From positions 62,001 to 126,000 of the forward strand of contig CAVQON010000011.1 of assembly GCA_963714455.1 (NCBI GenBank): a stretch of DNA of 64,000 nucleotides, written 5' to 3'. Under the pieces are notes generated by a model. That model was not told the DNA's origin, searched no databases, and saw only the letters and a program-made list of their open reading frames with translations. The position numbers were made by a program, and so were the translations under genes. Below are positions 8,193 to 16,751 of this stretch, one piece after another (position 1 is the stretch's first letter; each line of letters opens with the position of its first letter). The DNA is from CAVQGZ01 sp963714455. GTDB taxonomy: Bacteria; Actinomycetota; Actinomycetes; Jiangellales; Jiangellaceae.

Positions 8193-9422
8193 TCAGCCCC
8201 GCGTGCAGGCCCCGGTGGGGACAGGCGTCGTCGCACCCGACGCCGCCACGTCCACCGCCGCCGCGAGCTGCTGCGGGGAGAGCGCGTAGCCGGTCTCGCG
8301 GTCGGTGAGGGACGCTGCGAACACGAGCCCGAGCACCTCGCCGGCCGGGGAGAGCAGCGGTCCGCCGGAGTTTCCCGGCTGCACCTCGCCGCGAAACGCG
8401 ACCACCTCGCGCAGCACCTCGTCGCGACCGTAGATGTCGAGGCCCAGCAGCTGGTTCGTGGAGCGCACCCGCGCACCCGCCGTGCTCAGCCCGCCCCCGT
8501 TCGGGTGCCCGGCGACCACGGCGGGGTCACCCTGCGCCGCCGGCTCGGCGGCGAACGCCAGGTTGGACGCCTCGAGCCCCGGCGCGTCGAGCACGGCCAC
8601 GTCGGCGTCGGGGTCGAAGTAGACGACCGTCGCGCGCACCGGCTCGCCCCCCTGCGGCGCGACGACGAGGCCGGACGTGCCGGCGACGACGTGGGCGTTC
8701 GTCAGCACCCGTCCGGGAAGGACGACAGCCCCGCTGCCCTCGAGCTGGGACGAGCACGACTCGGCGCGCCCGACGACCTTGACGACGCCGCCCAGGGCCG
8801 CACGCACCTCGGCGCTGCGGCCGCTGCCCGGCTCGGGTGCGTCGACCTCGACGACCACCTCTTCGACGAACGGCGCGACGACCTCGGGGAAGCCGCCCGC
8901 AGTGACGACGTCGCGCAGCGGGTCACGCAGCCGGTCCGGGCTGAACGGCACCACCGAGTCGACCCCGGCGAGCACCGTGGAGTCCCGTGCGGCCGCAGAC
9001 AGCCACGGGACAGCCGCGGACGCGACCGCCGTGCCGATCAGCCATGCGACCAGCAGCACGCCGGCCATGCCCAGCAGCGAGCCCGCGAGGCCGTCCACCC
9101 GCCGCGCGGAGTCACCTCCACCCAGCTTCTCGCGCACCGTCTCGCCGACCCACGACAGCGCCCACTGCCCGATGGCCGCGGCGAGGACGACCAGCAGGAT
9201 CGCCAGGATCGCCGTCCCCAGGCCCGGCTCGAGGCTCGACAGCAGGTCGGGGACGAAGACCAGCCCCAGCGCGGCACCGCCGAGCAGCCCCGTCAGCGAG
9301 AGCAGCCCGACGACGAAGCCCTGCACCCAGCCGATGACGGCGAAGGCCAGCACCAGGGCGATGAGTATCCAGTCCAGCAGGCCCAGGGTGGCGATGAGCT
9401 CGCGAATGCCCTCCACAGTCAT
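8193..9422 (-). CDS. marP: MarP-like membrane serine protease (CvpA + trypsin)
   Basis: This 409-residue protein has four N-terminal membrane segments (about residues 13-140) of the CvpA type, followed by a periplasmic trypsin-like protease domain. The triad is visible as His244 (TNAHVVAG), Asp274 (DADVAVL) and Ser352 (QPGNSGGPLL). Cys223 and Cys406 are placed like the disulfide that controls activity of M. tuberculosis MarP (Rv3671c), which protects against acid and oxidative stress. By homology this protease would process cell-wall hydrolases or other envelope targets under stress. Its start overlaps the upstream NUDIX stop by four bases (ATGA), and the order nth-NUDIX-marP is conserved in actinobacteria. 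Confidence 0.9.
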   Translation of the reverse strand: MTVEGIRELIATLGLLDWILIALVLAFAVIGWVQGFVVGLLSLTGLLGGAALGLVFVPDLLSSLEPGLGTAILAILLVVLAAAIGQWALSWVGETVREKLGGGDSARRVDGLAGSLLGMAGVLLVAWLIGTAVASAAVPWLSAAARDSTVLAGVDSVVPFSPDRLRDPLRDVVTAGGFPEVVAPFVEEVVVEVDAPEPGSGRSAEVRAALGGVVKVVGRAESCSSQLEGSGAVVLPGRVLTNAHVVAGTSGLVVAPQGGEPVRATVVYFDPDADVAVLDAPGLEASNLAFAAEPAAQGDPAVVAGHPNGGGLSTAGARVRSTNQLLGLDIYGRDEVLREVVAFRGEVQPGNSGGPLLSPAGEVLGLVFAASLTDRETGYALSPQQLAAAVDVAASGATTPVPTGACTRG

Positions 9423-10120
9423 CCTTCCTCCCCACCGGCTGAGCCCACGACGAACCCGGGGTGGGCCTCGCTGCGCAGGGCCTGCCGCAGCACCCGCTCG
9501 GGCAGGTCTTCGACCCTGTCGTGGTCCCACGGCTGCTCCCAGCCGGCCAAGGCGAACAGCCGCGACAGAAGCCCGCCGGTGAACCCCCACACGAGCAGCC
9601 CCCGCACCGTGAACGCCGGGCCGGTGTACCCGCTGGGGTGGCGCACCATCAGCCGGTTGCCGGGGTCGACAAGCTCGGCCAACGGCACCCGGTGCACCGA
9701 GGCCACCTCGCGCGGGTCGCGGACGCTGACCGGCGTGGGCTCCCGCCACCAGGCGAGCACCGGGGTGACCTCGAACCCGGACGGCGGCAGCCACAGCGGG
9801 GGCAGGCTCGCCAGCACGTCCACGCCGGCCGGGTCGAGCCCGGTCTCCTCGCTGGCCTCGCGCAGCGCCGCCCCGACCGGACCGTCGTCGTCCGGGTCGA
9901 CGGCGCCGCCGGGGAACGCGGGCTGGCCGGCATGGCTGCGCATGTCGTGCGCCCGCTCGATGATCAAGACGTCCGGCCTGCTCTCGGACTCCCCGAACAG
10001 CATCAGCACCGCGCCTTGGCGCCACCCGCCCGACGTCGGCTGGAACCGGGAGAGGTCGTCGGGGGTGACCCGGGAGACCACGTCGACCATCGGCATCAGC
10101 CACTGGGGCACGCTCGTCAT
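9419..10120 (-). CDS. NUDIX hydrolase, CoA pyrophosphatase type
   Basis: This 233-residue protein contains a NUDIX box (GGAVDPDDDGPVGAALREAS followed by EETGL). The preceding stretch IERAHDMRSHAGQPAFPGG is the UPF0035 signature that marks NudL-type coenzyme A pyrophosphatases. It would cleave CoA or a related nucleotide diphosphate to 3'-phospho-AMP and phosphopantetheine-type products in the cytosol; exact substrate is inferred. Start at ATG 10120 was chosen because it overlaps the nth stop (ATGA), giving a three-gene translationally coupled unit nth-NUDIX-marP. Confidence 0.85.
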   Translation of the reverse strand: MTSVPQWLMPMVDVVSRVTPDDLSRFQPTSGGWRQGAVLMLFGESESRPDVLIIERAHDMRSHAGQPAFPGGAVDPDDDGPVGAALREASEETGLDPAGVDVLASLPPLWLPPSGFEVTPVLAWWREPTPVSVRDPREVASVHRVPLAELVDPGNRLMVRHPSGYTGPAFTVRGLLVWGFTGGLLSRLFALAGWEQPWDHDRVEDLPERVLRQALRSEAHPGFVVGSAGGEEG

Positions 10121-10821
10121 GCTCGCCCCGCCACGGCGACGAGCGTGGCAGCCACGTCGGGGTCGGTCGGACCCTCGCCGTAGGCCGGGCACAGCCGCGC
10201 CAGCGGGCACGCGCCGCACGCCGGCCGACGGGCGTGGCAGCGGCGTCGTCCGTGCCAGATCAGCAGCTGGGAGGCCGGCGTCCAGTCCTTGCGAGCCAGC
10301 AGGGCACCGAGGTCGCGCTCGATCGCGACCGGGTCGGTGCTCGCGCTGAGCCCCAGGCGCCCGGCCAGGCGGGTCACGTGCGTGTCGACGGTGATGCCCG
10401 GCACCCCGAACGCCTCGCCCAGAACCACGTTCGCAGTCTTGCGGCCCACGCCCGGAAGCGTGACCAAGTCGGCCAGGCGGCGGGGAACCTCACCGCCGAA
10501 CCGGTCGACCAGCGCAGCCGACAGCTCGACGACGGTGCGTGCCTTGACCCGGAAGAAGCCGGTGGAGGCGATGACCTGCTCGACGTCGGCGACGTCGGCC
10601 CCGGCCAGAGCAGCCGGGTCGGGGTAGCGGCCGAACAGCACCGGAGTCACCTGGTTCACCCGGCGGTCGGTCGTCTGCGCCGAGAGCACGGTCGCCACCA
10701 GCAGCTCGAAGGGCGAGCCGAAGTCGAGCTCGCACCGCACGTCCGGGTAGGTGAGCGCCAGCTCCCGCACGATCCGCCGGGCACGGCGGGTTCGGGCCAG
10801 GTCACTCTCCCCCGGTCTCAT
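10117..10821 (-). CDS. nth: Endonuclease III
   Basis: This 234-residue DNA glycosylase/AP lyase removes oxidised pyrimidines in base excision repair. The helix-hairpin-helix LPGVGRKTANVV carries the catalytic Lys128, and Asp146 follows in GITVDTHVTR. The C-terminal [4Fe-4S] cluster ligands are Cys195, Cys202, Cys205 and Cys211 in the classic C-x6-C-x2-C-x5-C pattern. Length and motif spacing are normal. ATG 10821 gives the usual N-terminus; in-frame codons upstream run into the crp promoter region. It is divergent from crp and first gene of nth-NUDIX-marP. Confidence 0.95.
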   Translation of the reverse strand: MRPGESDLARTRRARRIVRELALTYPDVRCELDFGSPFELLVATVLSAQTTDRRVNQVTPVLFGRYPDPAALAGADVADVEQVIASTGFFRVKARTVVELSAALVDRFGGEVPRRLADLVTLPGVGRKTANVVLGEAFGVPGITVDTHVTRLAGRLGLSASTDPVAIERDLGALLARKDWTPASQLLIWHGRRRCHARRPACGACPLARLCPAYGEGPTDPDVAATLVAVAGRA

Positions 10822-10855
10822 CGGCACGACGGGCAGCCTACGTTCGTCCTCCAAC

Positions 10856-10871
10856 TGTGCAATGCGCCACA
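10856..10871. promoter_or_regulatory. CRP-type operator between nth and crp
   Basis: TGTGC-AATGCG-CCACA matches the CRP/GlxR consensus TGTGA-N6-TCACA at eight of ten half-site positions with the right 16-base length. It lies 48 bases before the chosen crp start and 34 bases before the nth start. Autoregulation of crp, and possibly control of nth, is inferred. Confidence 0.6.
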
Positions 10872-10919
10872 ATGGTCCTGCGATGATCGCGCCTGGCGAC
10901 GTACGTGGAGGGACTGGTC

Positions 10920-11606
10920 GTGGACCGAGGCTTGGACGTAGTCGTCCAGCAGGCACCGTTGTTCTCCGGGCTGAGCCCCGAAGACACGCGCGCGCTGGTC
11001 GACTCGATGGACGAGACTCACCTGCCGCGTGGGGAGGTGCTGTTCCACGAGGGCGACTCCGGTGACCGCGTGTACGTCGTGATCGAGGGCAAGGTGAAGC
11101 TCGGTCGGCACGCCGTCGATGGACGCGAGAACCTGCTGGCCATCTTGGGGCCGGGCCAGATGTTCGGTGAGCTGTCGCTGTTCGACCCCGGCCCGCGCTC
11201 GGCCACGGTGACCGCCGTCACCGACACCGTGCTGCTCGAGCTGAGCCAGGACCGTCTGCTCGCATGGCTCGACGGTCGACCCGACGTCGCGCGCGGGCTT
11301 CTCGCCCAGCTGGCCGGCCGGTTGCGCCGAGCCAACGACATCGTCGCCGACCTGGTCTTCTCCGACGTCCCCGGGCGGGTGGCGAAGTCGCTGCTCGAGC
11401 TCTCGCGTCGTTTCGGCGCCCCCGCGGAGGGCGGCATCAGGGTCGCGCACGACCTCACGCAAGAGGAGCTGGCCCAGCTCGTCGGCGCATCGCGCGAGAC
11501 GGTGAACAAAGCGTTGGCCGACTTCTCCGGACGCGGCTGGATCAGGCTGGAGCAGCGCTCGGTGGTGCTGCTCGACGTCGAGCGGCTCAGGCGTCGCGCC
11601 CGCTGA
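10920..11606 (+). CDS. crp: Crp/Fnr-family transcriptional regulator
   Basis: This protein of about 228 residues is a global regulator of the CRP/GlxR type. The N-terminal half is a cyclic-nucleotide binding barrel, with the phosphate-binding cassette region MFGELSLFDPGPRSATVTAV. The C-terminal half is a winged helix with recognition segment LAQLVGASRETVNKALADF, nearly identical in pattern to actinobacterial Crp proteins that bind cAMP. I chose GTG 10920 because GGAGG lies seven bases upstream and the protein then starts just before VVQQAPLFSGL; GTG 10905 is an alternative. A CRP-like site sits in its own upstream region. The last 20 bases overlap the convergent MBL gene. Confidence 0.92.
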   Translation: MDRGLDVVVQQAPLFSGLSPEDTRALVDSMDETHLPRGEVLFHEGDSGDRVYVVIEGKVKLGRHAVDGRENLLAILGPGQMFGELSLFDPGPRSATVTAVTDTVLLELSQDRLLAWLDGRPDVARGLLAQLAGRLRRANDIVADLVFSDVPGRVAKSLLELSRRFGAPAEGGIRVAHDLTQEELAQLVGASRETVNKALADFSGRGWIRLEQRSVVLLDVERLRRRAR

Positions 11607-12459
11607 CCTTCAGCGAACCGTCCCGCAGGAGCAGGCGCCCGACGGCGACGAGATGGTCGCGCTGCGCCTGCACCGACAGGCACGCCGCCGGCCAGAGCGT
11701 GCGGTCGACCTCGGCGTAGACGGCGGCCACGATGGCGTCGACGTCGGTGGCGCCGTCGCCCACCGCCGCCACCACCTGGTCGAGCCGAGCCGCCCGATGG
11801 GCCTGGTAGAACGCGACGACGGCGCTCACCGGGGCACCGGCCGGGCCGTGCCCGGGCAGCAGGGTCATCTCGGGGGTGCGTTCGGCCAGCCGCGCGAGCC
11901 GGTCCAGCGAGGCGAGGTAGTCGGCCAGCCGACCGTCCGGGTGGGCCACCACGGTCGTCCCGCGACCAAGAACGGTGTCGCCCGTCAGCACCGCCTGCTC
12001 CTGCGGGAGGACGAGGCTGACGGAGTCGCCGGTGTGCCCCGGGGTCGCGACCACCTCGATGTGCAGGCCGTCCACCACCACCTGGTCGGTGTCGGCGAGA
12101 CCGTCCGGCCCGCTGCGGTGCGTCGGGTCGACCGCGCGGACGGGGCAACGCAGCCGGCGCGCGAGCTCGGCCGCGCCTGCAGAGTGGTCGGCGTGACCAT
12201 GGGTGAGCAGGACGAGCGCCGCGCGCTGTCCGCGCGACGACAGGGCAGCGACGACCGAGTCGAGGTGCCCAGGGTCGTCGGGACCGGGGTCGACGACGAC
12301 CGCCTGCGCCGACCCGGGCTCGCTCAGCAGGTAGGTGTTGGTCCCGTCCAGCGTCATCGGCCCGGGGTTGGGCGCCAGCACGCAGTCGACTCGTTCGCTG
12401 AGCCGTCCGCCGCGCCAGGGGCCGGCGGCAGTTCCCGGCACCGTGGGGGGCAGGGTCAT
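11587..12459 (-). CDS. MBL-fold metallo-hydrolase
   Basis: This 290-residue protein has the metallo-beta-lactamase fold. The zinc-binding motif HGHADHSAG, the downstream GHTGDS and the later GHGPAG histidine are all in place. The N-terminal LAPNPGPMTLDGTNTYLL and the C-terminal winged helix-like tail resemble LACTB2-type enzymes and are conserved in actinobacteria next to crp and nth. The physiological substrate is unknown; both esterase and RNase activity are known in the wider family. Its start overlaps the upstream NUDIX stop by four bases, so they are cotranscribed. Confidence 0.85.
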   Translation of the reverse strand: MTLPPTVPGTAAGPWRGGRLSERVDCVLAPNPGPMTLDGTNTYLLSEPGSAQAVVVDPGPDDPGHLDSVVAALSSRGQRAALVLLTHGHADHSAGAAELARRLRCPVRAVDPTHRSGPDGLADTDQVVVDGLHIEVVATPGHTGDSVSLVLPQEQAVLTGDTVLGRGTTVVAHPDGRLADYLASLDRLARLAERTPEMTLLPGHGPAGAPVSAVVAFYQAHRAARLDQVVAAVGDGATDVDAIVAAVYAEVDRTLWPAACLSVQAQRDHLVAVGRLLLRDGSLKVSGRDA

Positions 12460-13301
12460 GTGCCCTCCTTCGGGTCGTCACCGGGGTAGCGAGGGTCACC
12501 GGGCAGCACCATCACGGCGTCGTCGCCCTCGCGGGCCCAGCCCACGGTGTGCCGAACCATCGGCGGAGCGGCCCGGTGCACGTCGGCGACGGCGTGCACA
12601 CCCGTCAGCTCGGACAGGGTCCACCAGGTCGGCGGCAGCATGGCCAGCTGCCCGGCCCTCATCTCGTCGAGCCCGTCGGCGGGTCGCACCCAGCGCTCGG
12701 AGTGCGACTCGCCCGTGGCCACTCGAGGCTGCTGTCCGGCGGGCAGCGCGGCGACGAAGAACCAGGCGTCGAAGCGTCGGCGCTCGAAGCGCGGGGTGAC
12801 CCAGCGCGACCAGGCCGCCAGCGACCCGGCGTCGATCGCGAGCCCGTGCTCGGCCAGCAGTGATGCCAGCGGCCGGCCGTCGCTGACCGCCTGCCGCTCG
12901 GTCTCGTCGGGCCAGGCTGACGCCGACCCCGCGCCGTCGGCGGGAACGGCCAGCAGCACCCCGGTCTCCTCGAACAGCTCACGCACCACTGCCACGACGT
13001 GCGACCGGGCGGTCTGCGGCTCGGCGGCGAAGCGCTGCGCCCAGGTCTGCGGGCCGGGTCCGCTCCAGGCGCTGTCGGGGACGGTCGCATCCGCCGGGTC
13101 CACCCGGCCGCCGGGGAACGCGAACATGCCGCCGGCGAACGCCAGTCCGGTGTGTCGGCGCTGCAGGTACACCTCGATGCCGGCCTCGGCGGGGCGCACC
13201 AGCACGACCGTGGCCGCCGGCCCGATCGGCACGGCGTCCTGCGCCCCGCTCGCGACCGCCGAGGCCCGCTGCGCCATCGGCGGCGGAAGGACGATGCGCA
13301 C
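12456..13301 (-). CDS. NUDIX hydrolase family protein
   Basis: This 281-residue protein has a NUDIX box split by an insertion. GGMFAFPGGRVDPAD comes first, and the helix AVVRELFEETGVLL follows about 35 residues later. This arrangement occurs in a family of long NUDIX proteins found beside MBL-fold genes in actinobacteria (NUDT19-like). The catalytic REUxEExGU residues are intact, so it should hydrolyse a nucleoside diphosphate derivative. The acceptor is unknown. The assigned start is GTG 13301; ATG 13277, eight codons later, is equally possible. It lies in the block DUF4177-ridA-NUDIX-MBL. Confidence 0.8.
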   Translation of the reverse strand: MRIVLPPPMAQRASAVASGAQDAVPIGPAATVVLVRPAEAGIEVYLQRRHTGLAFAGGMFAFPGGRVDPADATVPDSAWSGPGPQTWAQRFAAEPQTARSHVVAVVRELFEETGVLLAVPADGAGSASAWPDETERQAVSDGRPLASLLAEHGLAIDAGSLAAWSRWVTPRFERRRFDAWFFVAALPAGQQPRVATGESHSERWVRPADGLDEMRAGQLAMLPPTWWTLSELTGVHAVADVHRAAPPMVRHTVGWAREGDDAVMVLPGDPRYPGDDPKEGT

Positions 13302-13310
13302 GACGGGCTC

Positions 13311-13796
13311 TCAGCCCGTCGCGGCCTCGGCGACGGCCTCGTCGATCCGCACGATGAGCTCGACCTCGACCGGCGCTCCGAGCGGCAGGCCGGCGACCCC
13401 GACGGCGCTGCGCGCGTGCACGCCCGCGTCACCCATGACCTCGCCCAGCACCGTGCTCGCGCCGTTGACGACGGAGGGATGGTCGGTGAACGACGGCGCG
13501 GCGGCCACGAACCCGACGACCTTGACGATGCGCACCACCGAGTCGAGGTCGACCAGGGCGTCGACCGCAGCGAGCGCGTTCAGCGCGCACTGCCGAGCGC
13601 ACGCCGCTGCCGTGTCGACGTCGACGTCGACCCCGACGAGGCCGGTCGCCATCAGCGTCCCGTCCCGCAGCGGCAGCTGCCCGGCGGTGAACACCAGCGA
13701 GCCGGAACGCACCGCGGGGACGTAGACCGCCAGCGGTGGCACCACCGGGGGCAGCTCGATGCCCAGCTCGGCCAAGCGCGCCTTGATCTCACTCAC
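13311..13796 (-). CDS. RidA/YjgF-family protein
   Basis: This 161-residue protein belongs to the Rid family, whose archetype deaminates reactive enamines and imines formed by PLP enzymes. The ligand-binding arginine and the final Glu strand are visible in HARSAVGVAGLPLGAPVEVE, and FTAGQLPLRDG is the typical N-terminal loop. It is longer than classic RidA (about 125 residues) because of an N-terminal helix, as in several actinobacterial subfamilies. The GTG start is three bases after the DUF4177 stop. No obvious PLP enzyme is adjacent, so its target pathway is unknown. Confidence 0.85.
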   Translation of the reverse strand: MSEIKARLAELGIELPPVVPPLAVYVPAVRSGSLVFTAGQLPLRDGTLMATGLVGVDVDVDTAAACARQCALNALAAVDALVDLDSVVRIVKVVGFVAAAPSFTDHPSVVNGASTVLGEVMGDAGVHARSAVGVAGLPLGAPVEVELIVRIDEAVAEAATG

Positions 13797-13799
13797 GTC

Positions 13800-13958
13800 T
13801 CAGCCCTCCAGCGGGCGCTTCAGGTAGGCCACCAGGTTCTCCGGCGTCGGACCGGGCACGACGGCCACGAGCTCCCACCCGTCGGTGCCCCAGTTGTCGA
13901 GGATCTGCTTCGTCGCGTGGACGAGAAGCGGGACGGTGGCGTACTCCCAGCGCTGCAT
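13800..13958 (-). CDS. Small DUF4177-like protein
   Basis: This 52-codon gene encodes MQRWEYATVPLLVHATKQIL followed by DNWGTDGWELVAVVPG and a short tail. The aromatic core WEY...LDNWGTDGWELV matches the compact one-domain DUF4177 fold. Function is unknown. It is the first gene of the leftward run DUF4177-ridA-NUDIX-MBL and diverges from arsA. I chose the ATG at 13958 because upstream codons in frame are low-complexity Arg/Ala and lie in the arsA promoter. Confidence 0.7.
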   Translation of the reverse strand: MQRWEYATVPLLVHATKQILDNWGTDGWELVAVVPGPTPENLVAYLKRPLEG

Positions 13959-14013
13959 ACGTCCCCACAGTAGTGCTGCGCACCTGCGACCAGCGCGACG
14001 ACGCATCCCTTAC

Positions 14014-14019
14014 TACCCT
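14014..14019 (+). promoter_or_regulatory. -10 element upstream of first arsA
   Basis: TACCCT lies 9 bases before the ATG at 14029, with no ribosome binding site between. A leaderless or nearly leaderless mRNA is likely. Confidence 0.4.
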
Positions 14020-14028
14020 GGTCTGATC

Positions 14029-15057
14029 ATGGTCGACTGGGAGCGGGTGCGCCTGCACATCGTTACGGGCAAGGGTGGCACCGGCAAGACCACCATCTCG
14101 GCCGCGCTGGCCCTGGCGCTGGCCGCGGGCGGACGTCGGGTGCTGCTCGTCGAGGTCGAGGGACGGCAGGGGTTTGCGAGCCTCTTCGACAGCCCGCCGC
14201 TGCCCTACGAGGAGCGCAAGCTCGCGGTCGCCGCCGACGGTGGGGACGTGTACGCGTTGGCCATCGACGCCCAAGATGCGGTGCTGGAGTACCTGCAGAT
14301 GTACTACCGCCTCGGCCGCGCGGGCAAGGCGCTCGACCGCATGGGCGCGCTGGAGTTCGCCACCACCATCGCTCCTGGCCTTCGCGACGTGCTGATGACC
14401 GGCAAGACCTACGAGGCGGCGCGTCGACGCGGGACCGGCGGGGGCTTCGCCTACGACGCCATCGTGATGGACGCCCCGCCCACCGGCCGGGTCACACGCT
14501 TCCTCAACGTCAACGAGGAGGTCACCGAGCTCACCCGGGTCGGGCCCATCAACCGGCAGGCCGACTCGATCATGTCGTTGTTCCGCTCATCGGCGACCGC
14601 TGTGCACGTCGTCACCGTGCTGGAAGAGATGCCGGTGCAGGAGACCGCCGACGGCATCGCCGAGCTCACGGCGGCGAGGCTGCCGATCGGTGCCATCTTC
14701 GTGAACCAGGTACGTCCCTCACCGCTGCCCGAGCCCGACCTCGTCGCCGCCCAGGCCGGCTCGGTCGACACCGCAGCGCTGCGGGCCGGGCTCGTCGCCG
14801 GCGACATCGCCGACCTGCCCCACATGAGCGACGACCTGGTGGACGCCTGGGCCGCCGGGTTGCGTGCCGAGGTGATCGACCACGCTCGGCGGGTGGAGCT
14901 GGAGCAGGAGCAGTCCCGTCGCCTGGAGGCGATCGGGCCGCCGGTCGTCACCCTGCCGCGCCTGTCCGACGGCATCGACCTCGGCTCGTTGTACACGCTG
15001 GCGCAGCTGCTGCGGGACACCGGCGTACGCGGCTGGGACGGGCGGTCCGCGCGATGA
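14029..15057 (+). CDS. ArsA-family ATPase, first paralogue
   Basis: This 342-residue P-loop ATPase belongs to the ArsA/GET3 family. The deviant Walker A GKGGTGKTTIS is at about residue 13, and DAPPTGRVTRFL is the switch motif that couples ATP hydrolysis to the fold. It is a single-domain form. Its stop overlaps the start of a second ArsA paralogue by four bases, so the pair probably forms a heterodimer. No arsR, arsB or arsC is nearby, so arsenite is not the likely cargo. The neighbouring whiB gene is conserved with it in actinobacteria. Role is unknown. Confidence 0.85.
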   Translation: MVDWERVRLHIVTGKGGTGKTTISAALALALAAGGRRVLLVEVEGRQGFASLFDSPPLPYEERKLAVAADGGDVYALAIDAQDAVLEYLQMYYRLGRAGKALDRMGALEFATTIAPGLRDVLMTGKTYEAARRRGTGGGFAYDAIVMDAPPTGRVTRFLNVNEEVTELTRVGPINRQADSIMSLFRSSATAVHVVTVLEEMPVQETADGIAELTAARLPIGAIFVNQVRPSPLPEPDLVAAQAGSVDTAALRAGLVAGDIADLPHMSDDLVDAWAAGLRAEVIDHARRVELEQEQSRRLEAIGPPVVTLPRLSDGIDLGSLYTLAQLLRDTGVRGWDGRSAR

Positions 15058-16208
15058 GCCCGCTGTCGACCCAGCCCCGCCAACGACGCTTCGACGTCGA
15101 CACGATGCTGGACGACCCCGCGACCCGCATCGTCGTCTGCTGCGGCTCCGGCGGGGTCGGCAAGACGACGACCGCCGCGGCGATGGCGCTGCGGGCAGCC
15201 GAGCGTGGACGGCGCACGGTGGTGCTCACCATCGATCCCGCGCGGCGGCTCGCGCAGTCGATGGGTCTGGACGAGCTCGACAACTCCCCGCGCACCGTCG
15301 TCGGCGTCGACGAGACCGGCGGCGGCTCGCTGGACGCGATGATGCTGGACATGAAGCGCACGTTCGACGAGGTCGTGCTCGCCCACGCCACGCCGGAGAA
15401 GGCTGCCGCCGTGCTCGACAACCCCTTCTACCAGGCGCTCTCGACGTCGTTCACCGGCACGCAGGAGTACATGGCCATGGAGAAGCTGGGCCAGCTGCGT
15501 GCCCAGGACTCCTGGGACCTGATCGTCGTCGACACCCCGCCGTCGCGCTCGGCGCTGGACTTTCTCGACGCGCCCGCCCGGCTGGGGTCGTTCTTGGACG
15601 GCCGCCTCATCCGGGTGCTCACCGCGCCGGCGCGCGCCGGGGGCCGCGCCGGGTTCCGACTGGTCTCCGCTGGGTTCGGGGTGTTCACCGGAGCCCTGAC
15701 GAAGGTGCTCGGCGGCGACCTGCTCACCGACGTCCAGACCTTCGTCGGTGCGCTCGACTCGATGTTCGGGGGCTTTCGCGAGCGGGCCGAGCAGACGTAC
15801 GCGCTGCTGCAGAACCAGGAGACGACCTTCGTCGTGGTCGCCGCACCCGAGCCGGACGCCCTTCGCGAGGCCGCGTACTTCGTCGAGAGGCTCGCCGGGG
15901 ACGGCATGCCCCTCGGCGGCCTGGTTCTCAACCGGGTGCACACGAGCGAGGTGCCTGCGCTCAGCGCAGCCCAGAGCGTGTCGGCCGCCGACCACCTGGC
16001 CGGGTCACCCGAGCACGACCTCGCCACGGCCGCGCTGCTGCTGCACGCCGAGCGCATGCGGGTGATCGAGCGGGAGCAGCGGCTGGCCCGGCGGTTCAGC
16101 ACGGCACACCCGTCGGTGCCGGTGGTCGACGTGCCGGCGTTCGCCACCGACGTGCACGACCTCGACGGCCTGCGCGAGGTCGGGGAGTCGCTGGCGAAGC
16201 AGGGCTAG
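15054..16208 (+). CDS. ArsA-family ATPase, second paralogue
   Basis: This 384-residue protein is the partner of the preceding ATPase. The P-loop reads CGSGGVGKTTTAAAMALRAA, and VVDTPPSRSALDFLDAP is the switch region. It begins with a 24-residue extension relative to the first paralogue and has a helical insert around residues 180-240 (RLIRVLTAPARAGGRAGF and on) that could form the substrate or client groove seen in GET3-like proteins. ATGA overlap with the upstream gene implies coupled translation. It converges on whiB with a 25-base gap and no obvious terminator hairpin. Confidence 0.85.
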   Translation: MSPLSTQPRQRRFDVDTMLDDPATRIVVCCGSGGVGKTTTAAAMALRAAERGRRTVVLTIDPARRLAQSMGLDELDNSPRTVVGVDETGGGSLDAMMLDMKRTFDEVVLAHATPEKAAAVLDNPFYQALSTSFTGTQEYMAMEKLGQLRAQDSWDLIVVDTPPSRSALDFLDAPARLGSFLDGRLIRVLTAPARAGGRAGFRLVSAGFGVFTGALTKVLGGDLLTDVQTFVGALDSMFGGFRERAEQTYALLQNQETTFVVVAAPEPDALREAAYFVERLAGDGMPLGGLVLNRVHTSEVPALSAAQSVSAADHLAGSPEHDLATAALLLHAERMRVIEREQRLARRFSTAHPSVPVVDVPAFATDVHDLDGLREVGESLAKQG

Positions 16209-16233
16209 GCAGCTCTAAGCGTCTGTCGCGGTG

Positions 16234-16560
16234 CTACTCGACGGCGAGCGGGGCTCTTGTGCCTCGCTGCAGGGGAATCGCCTGGCCGAAGCCCTCACGG
16301 GCGTCCTCGAGCACACGCCGCCACGAGACGACGTCGGCACGGCGGCGCAGCAGTGCCCGGCGCTCGCGCTCGGTCATGCCGCCCCAGACACCGAACTCGA
16401 TGCGGTTGTCGAGGGCGTCGGCGAGGCACTCGGTTCGCACCGGGCACCCACCGCACACCGACTTGGCACGGTTCTGCGCCGCGCCTTGCACGAACAGGGA
16501 ATCGGGATCGGAGTCCCGACACGCCGCGTTGGACGGCCAGTCTTCTACCCAGGTCACCAC
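16234..16560 (-). CDS. WhiB-family Fe-S regulator (WhiB4/WblA-like)
   Basis: This 108-residue WhiB protein has the four cluster cysteines Cys14, Cys36, Cys39 and Cys45, followed by the beta-turn GVWGGMTERERR and a basic region RRRADVVSW. Proteins of this family bind an O2- or NO-sensitive [4Fe-4S] cluster and act with the sigma factor on transcription. The short length and the arsA neighbourhood match WhiB4 of mycobacteria and WblA of Streptomyces, which control oxidative stress and development. GTG 16560 is preceded by GGAGG. It is divergent from ponA across about 200 bases. Confidence 0.88.
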   Translation of the reverse strand: MVTWVEDWPSNAACRDSDPDSLFVQGAAQNRAKSVCGGCPVRTECLADALDNRIEFGVWGGMTERERRALLRRRADVVSWRRVLEDAREGFGQAIPLQRGTRAPLAVE

Positions 16561-16751
16561 GCCTCCGGCAGCCTCGTTGCTGACGTACGATGATCTTGCC
16601 GTTGATGATCAAAGCGGGTCTCAGGGTGCGCGTCAAGATCACTAACGCTGCGAAAACGCGTCATTGCGAGGGACGGCAGATGAACGACACCCGTAGCCGC
16701 CGGCTGAATCACCACGAAACGCTCAGATCAGGCACATAGCGCTGCATCGCT

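Noticed and set aside
9423..10103. N-terminal extension of the marP frame over the NUDIX gene
   Set aside because: It is a shadow of the NUDIX gene in another frame; the ATG at 9422 directly precedes the first membrane helix and gives the ATGA overlap.
14029..16208. Arsenite resistance
   Set aside because: Despite two ArsA-type ATPases no arsR, arsB-type partner in operon, arsC or arsD is present; the ArsB/NhaD-type gene at 4037 is unlinked.
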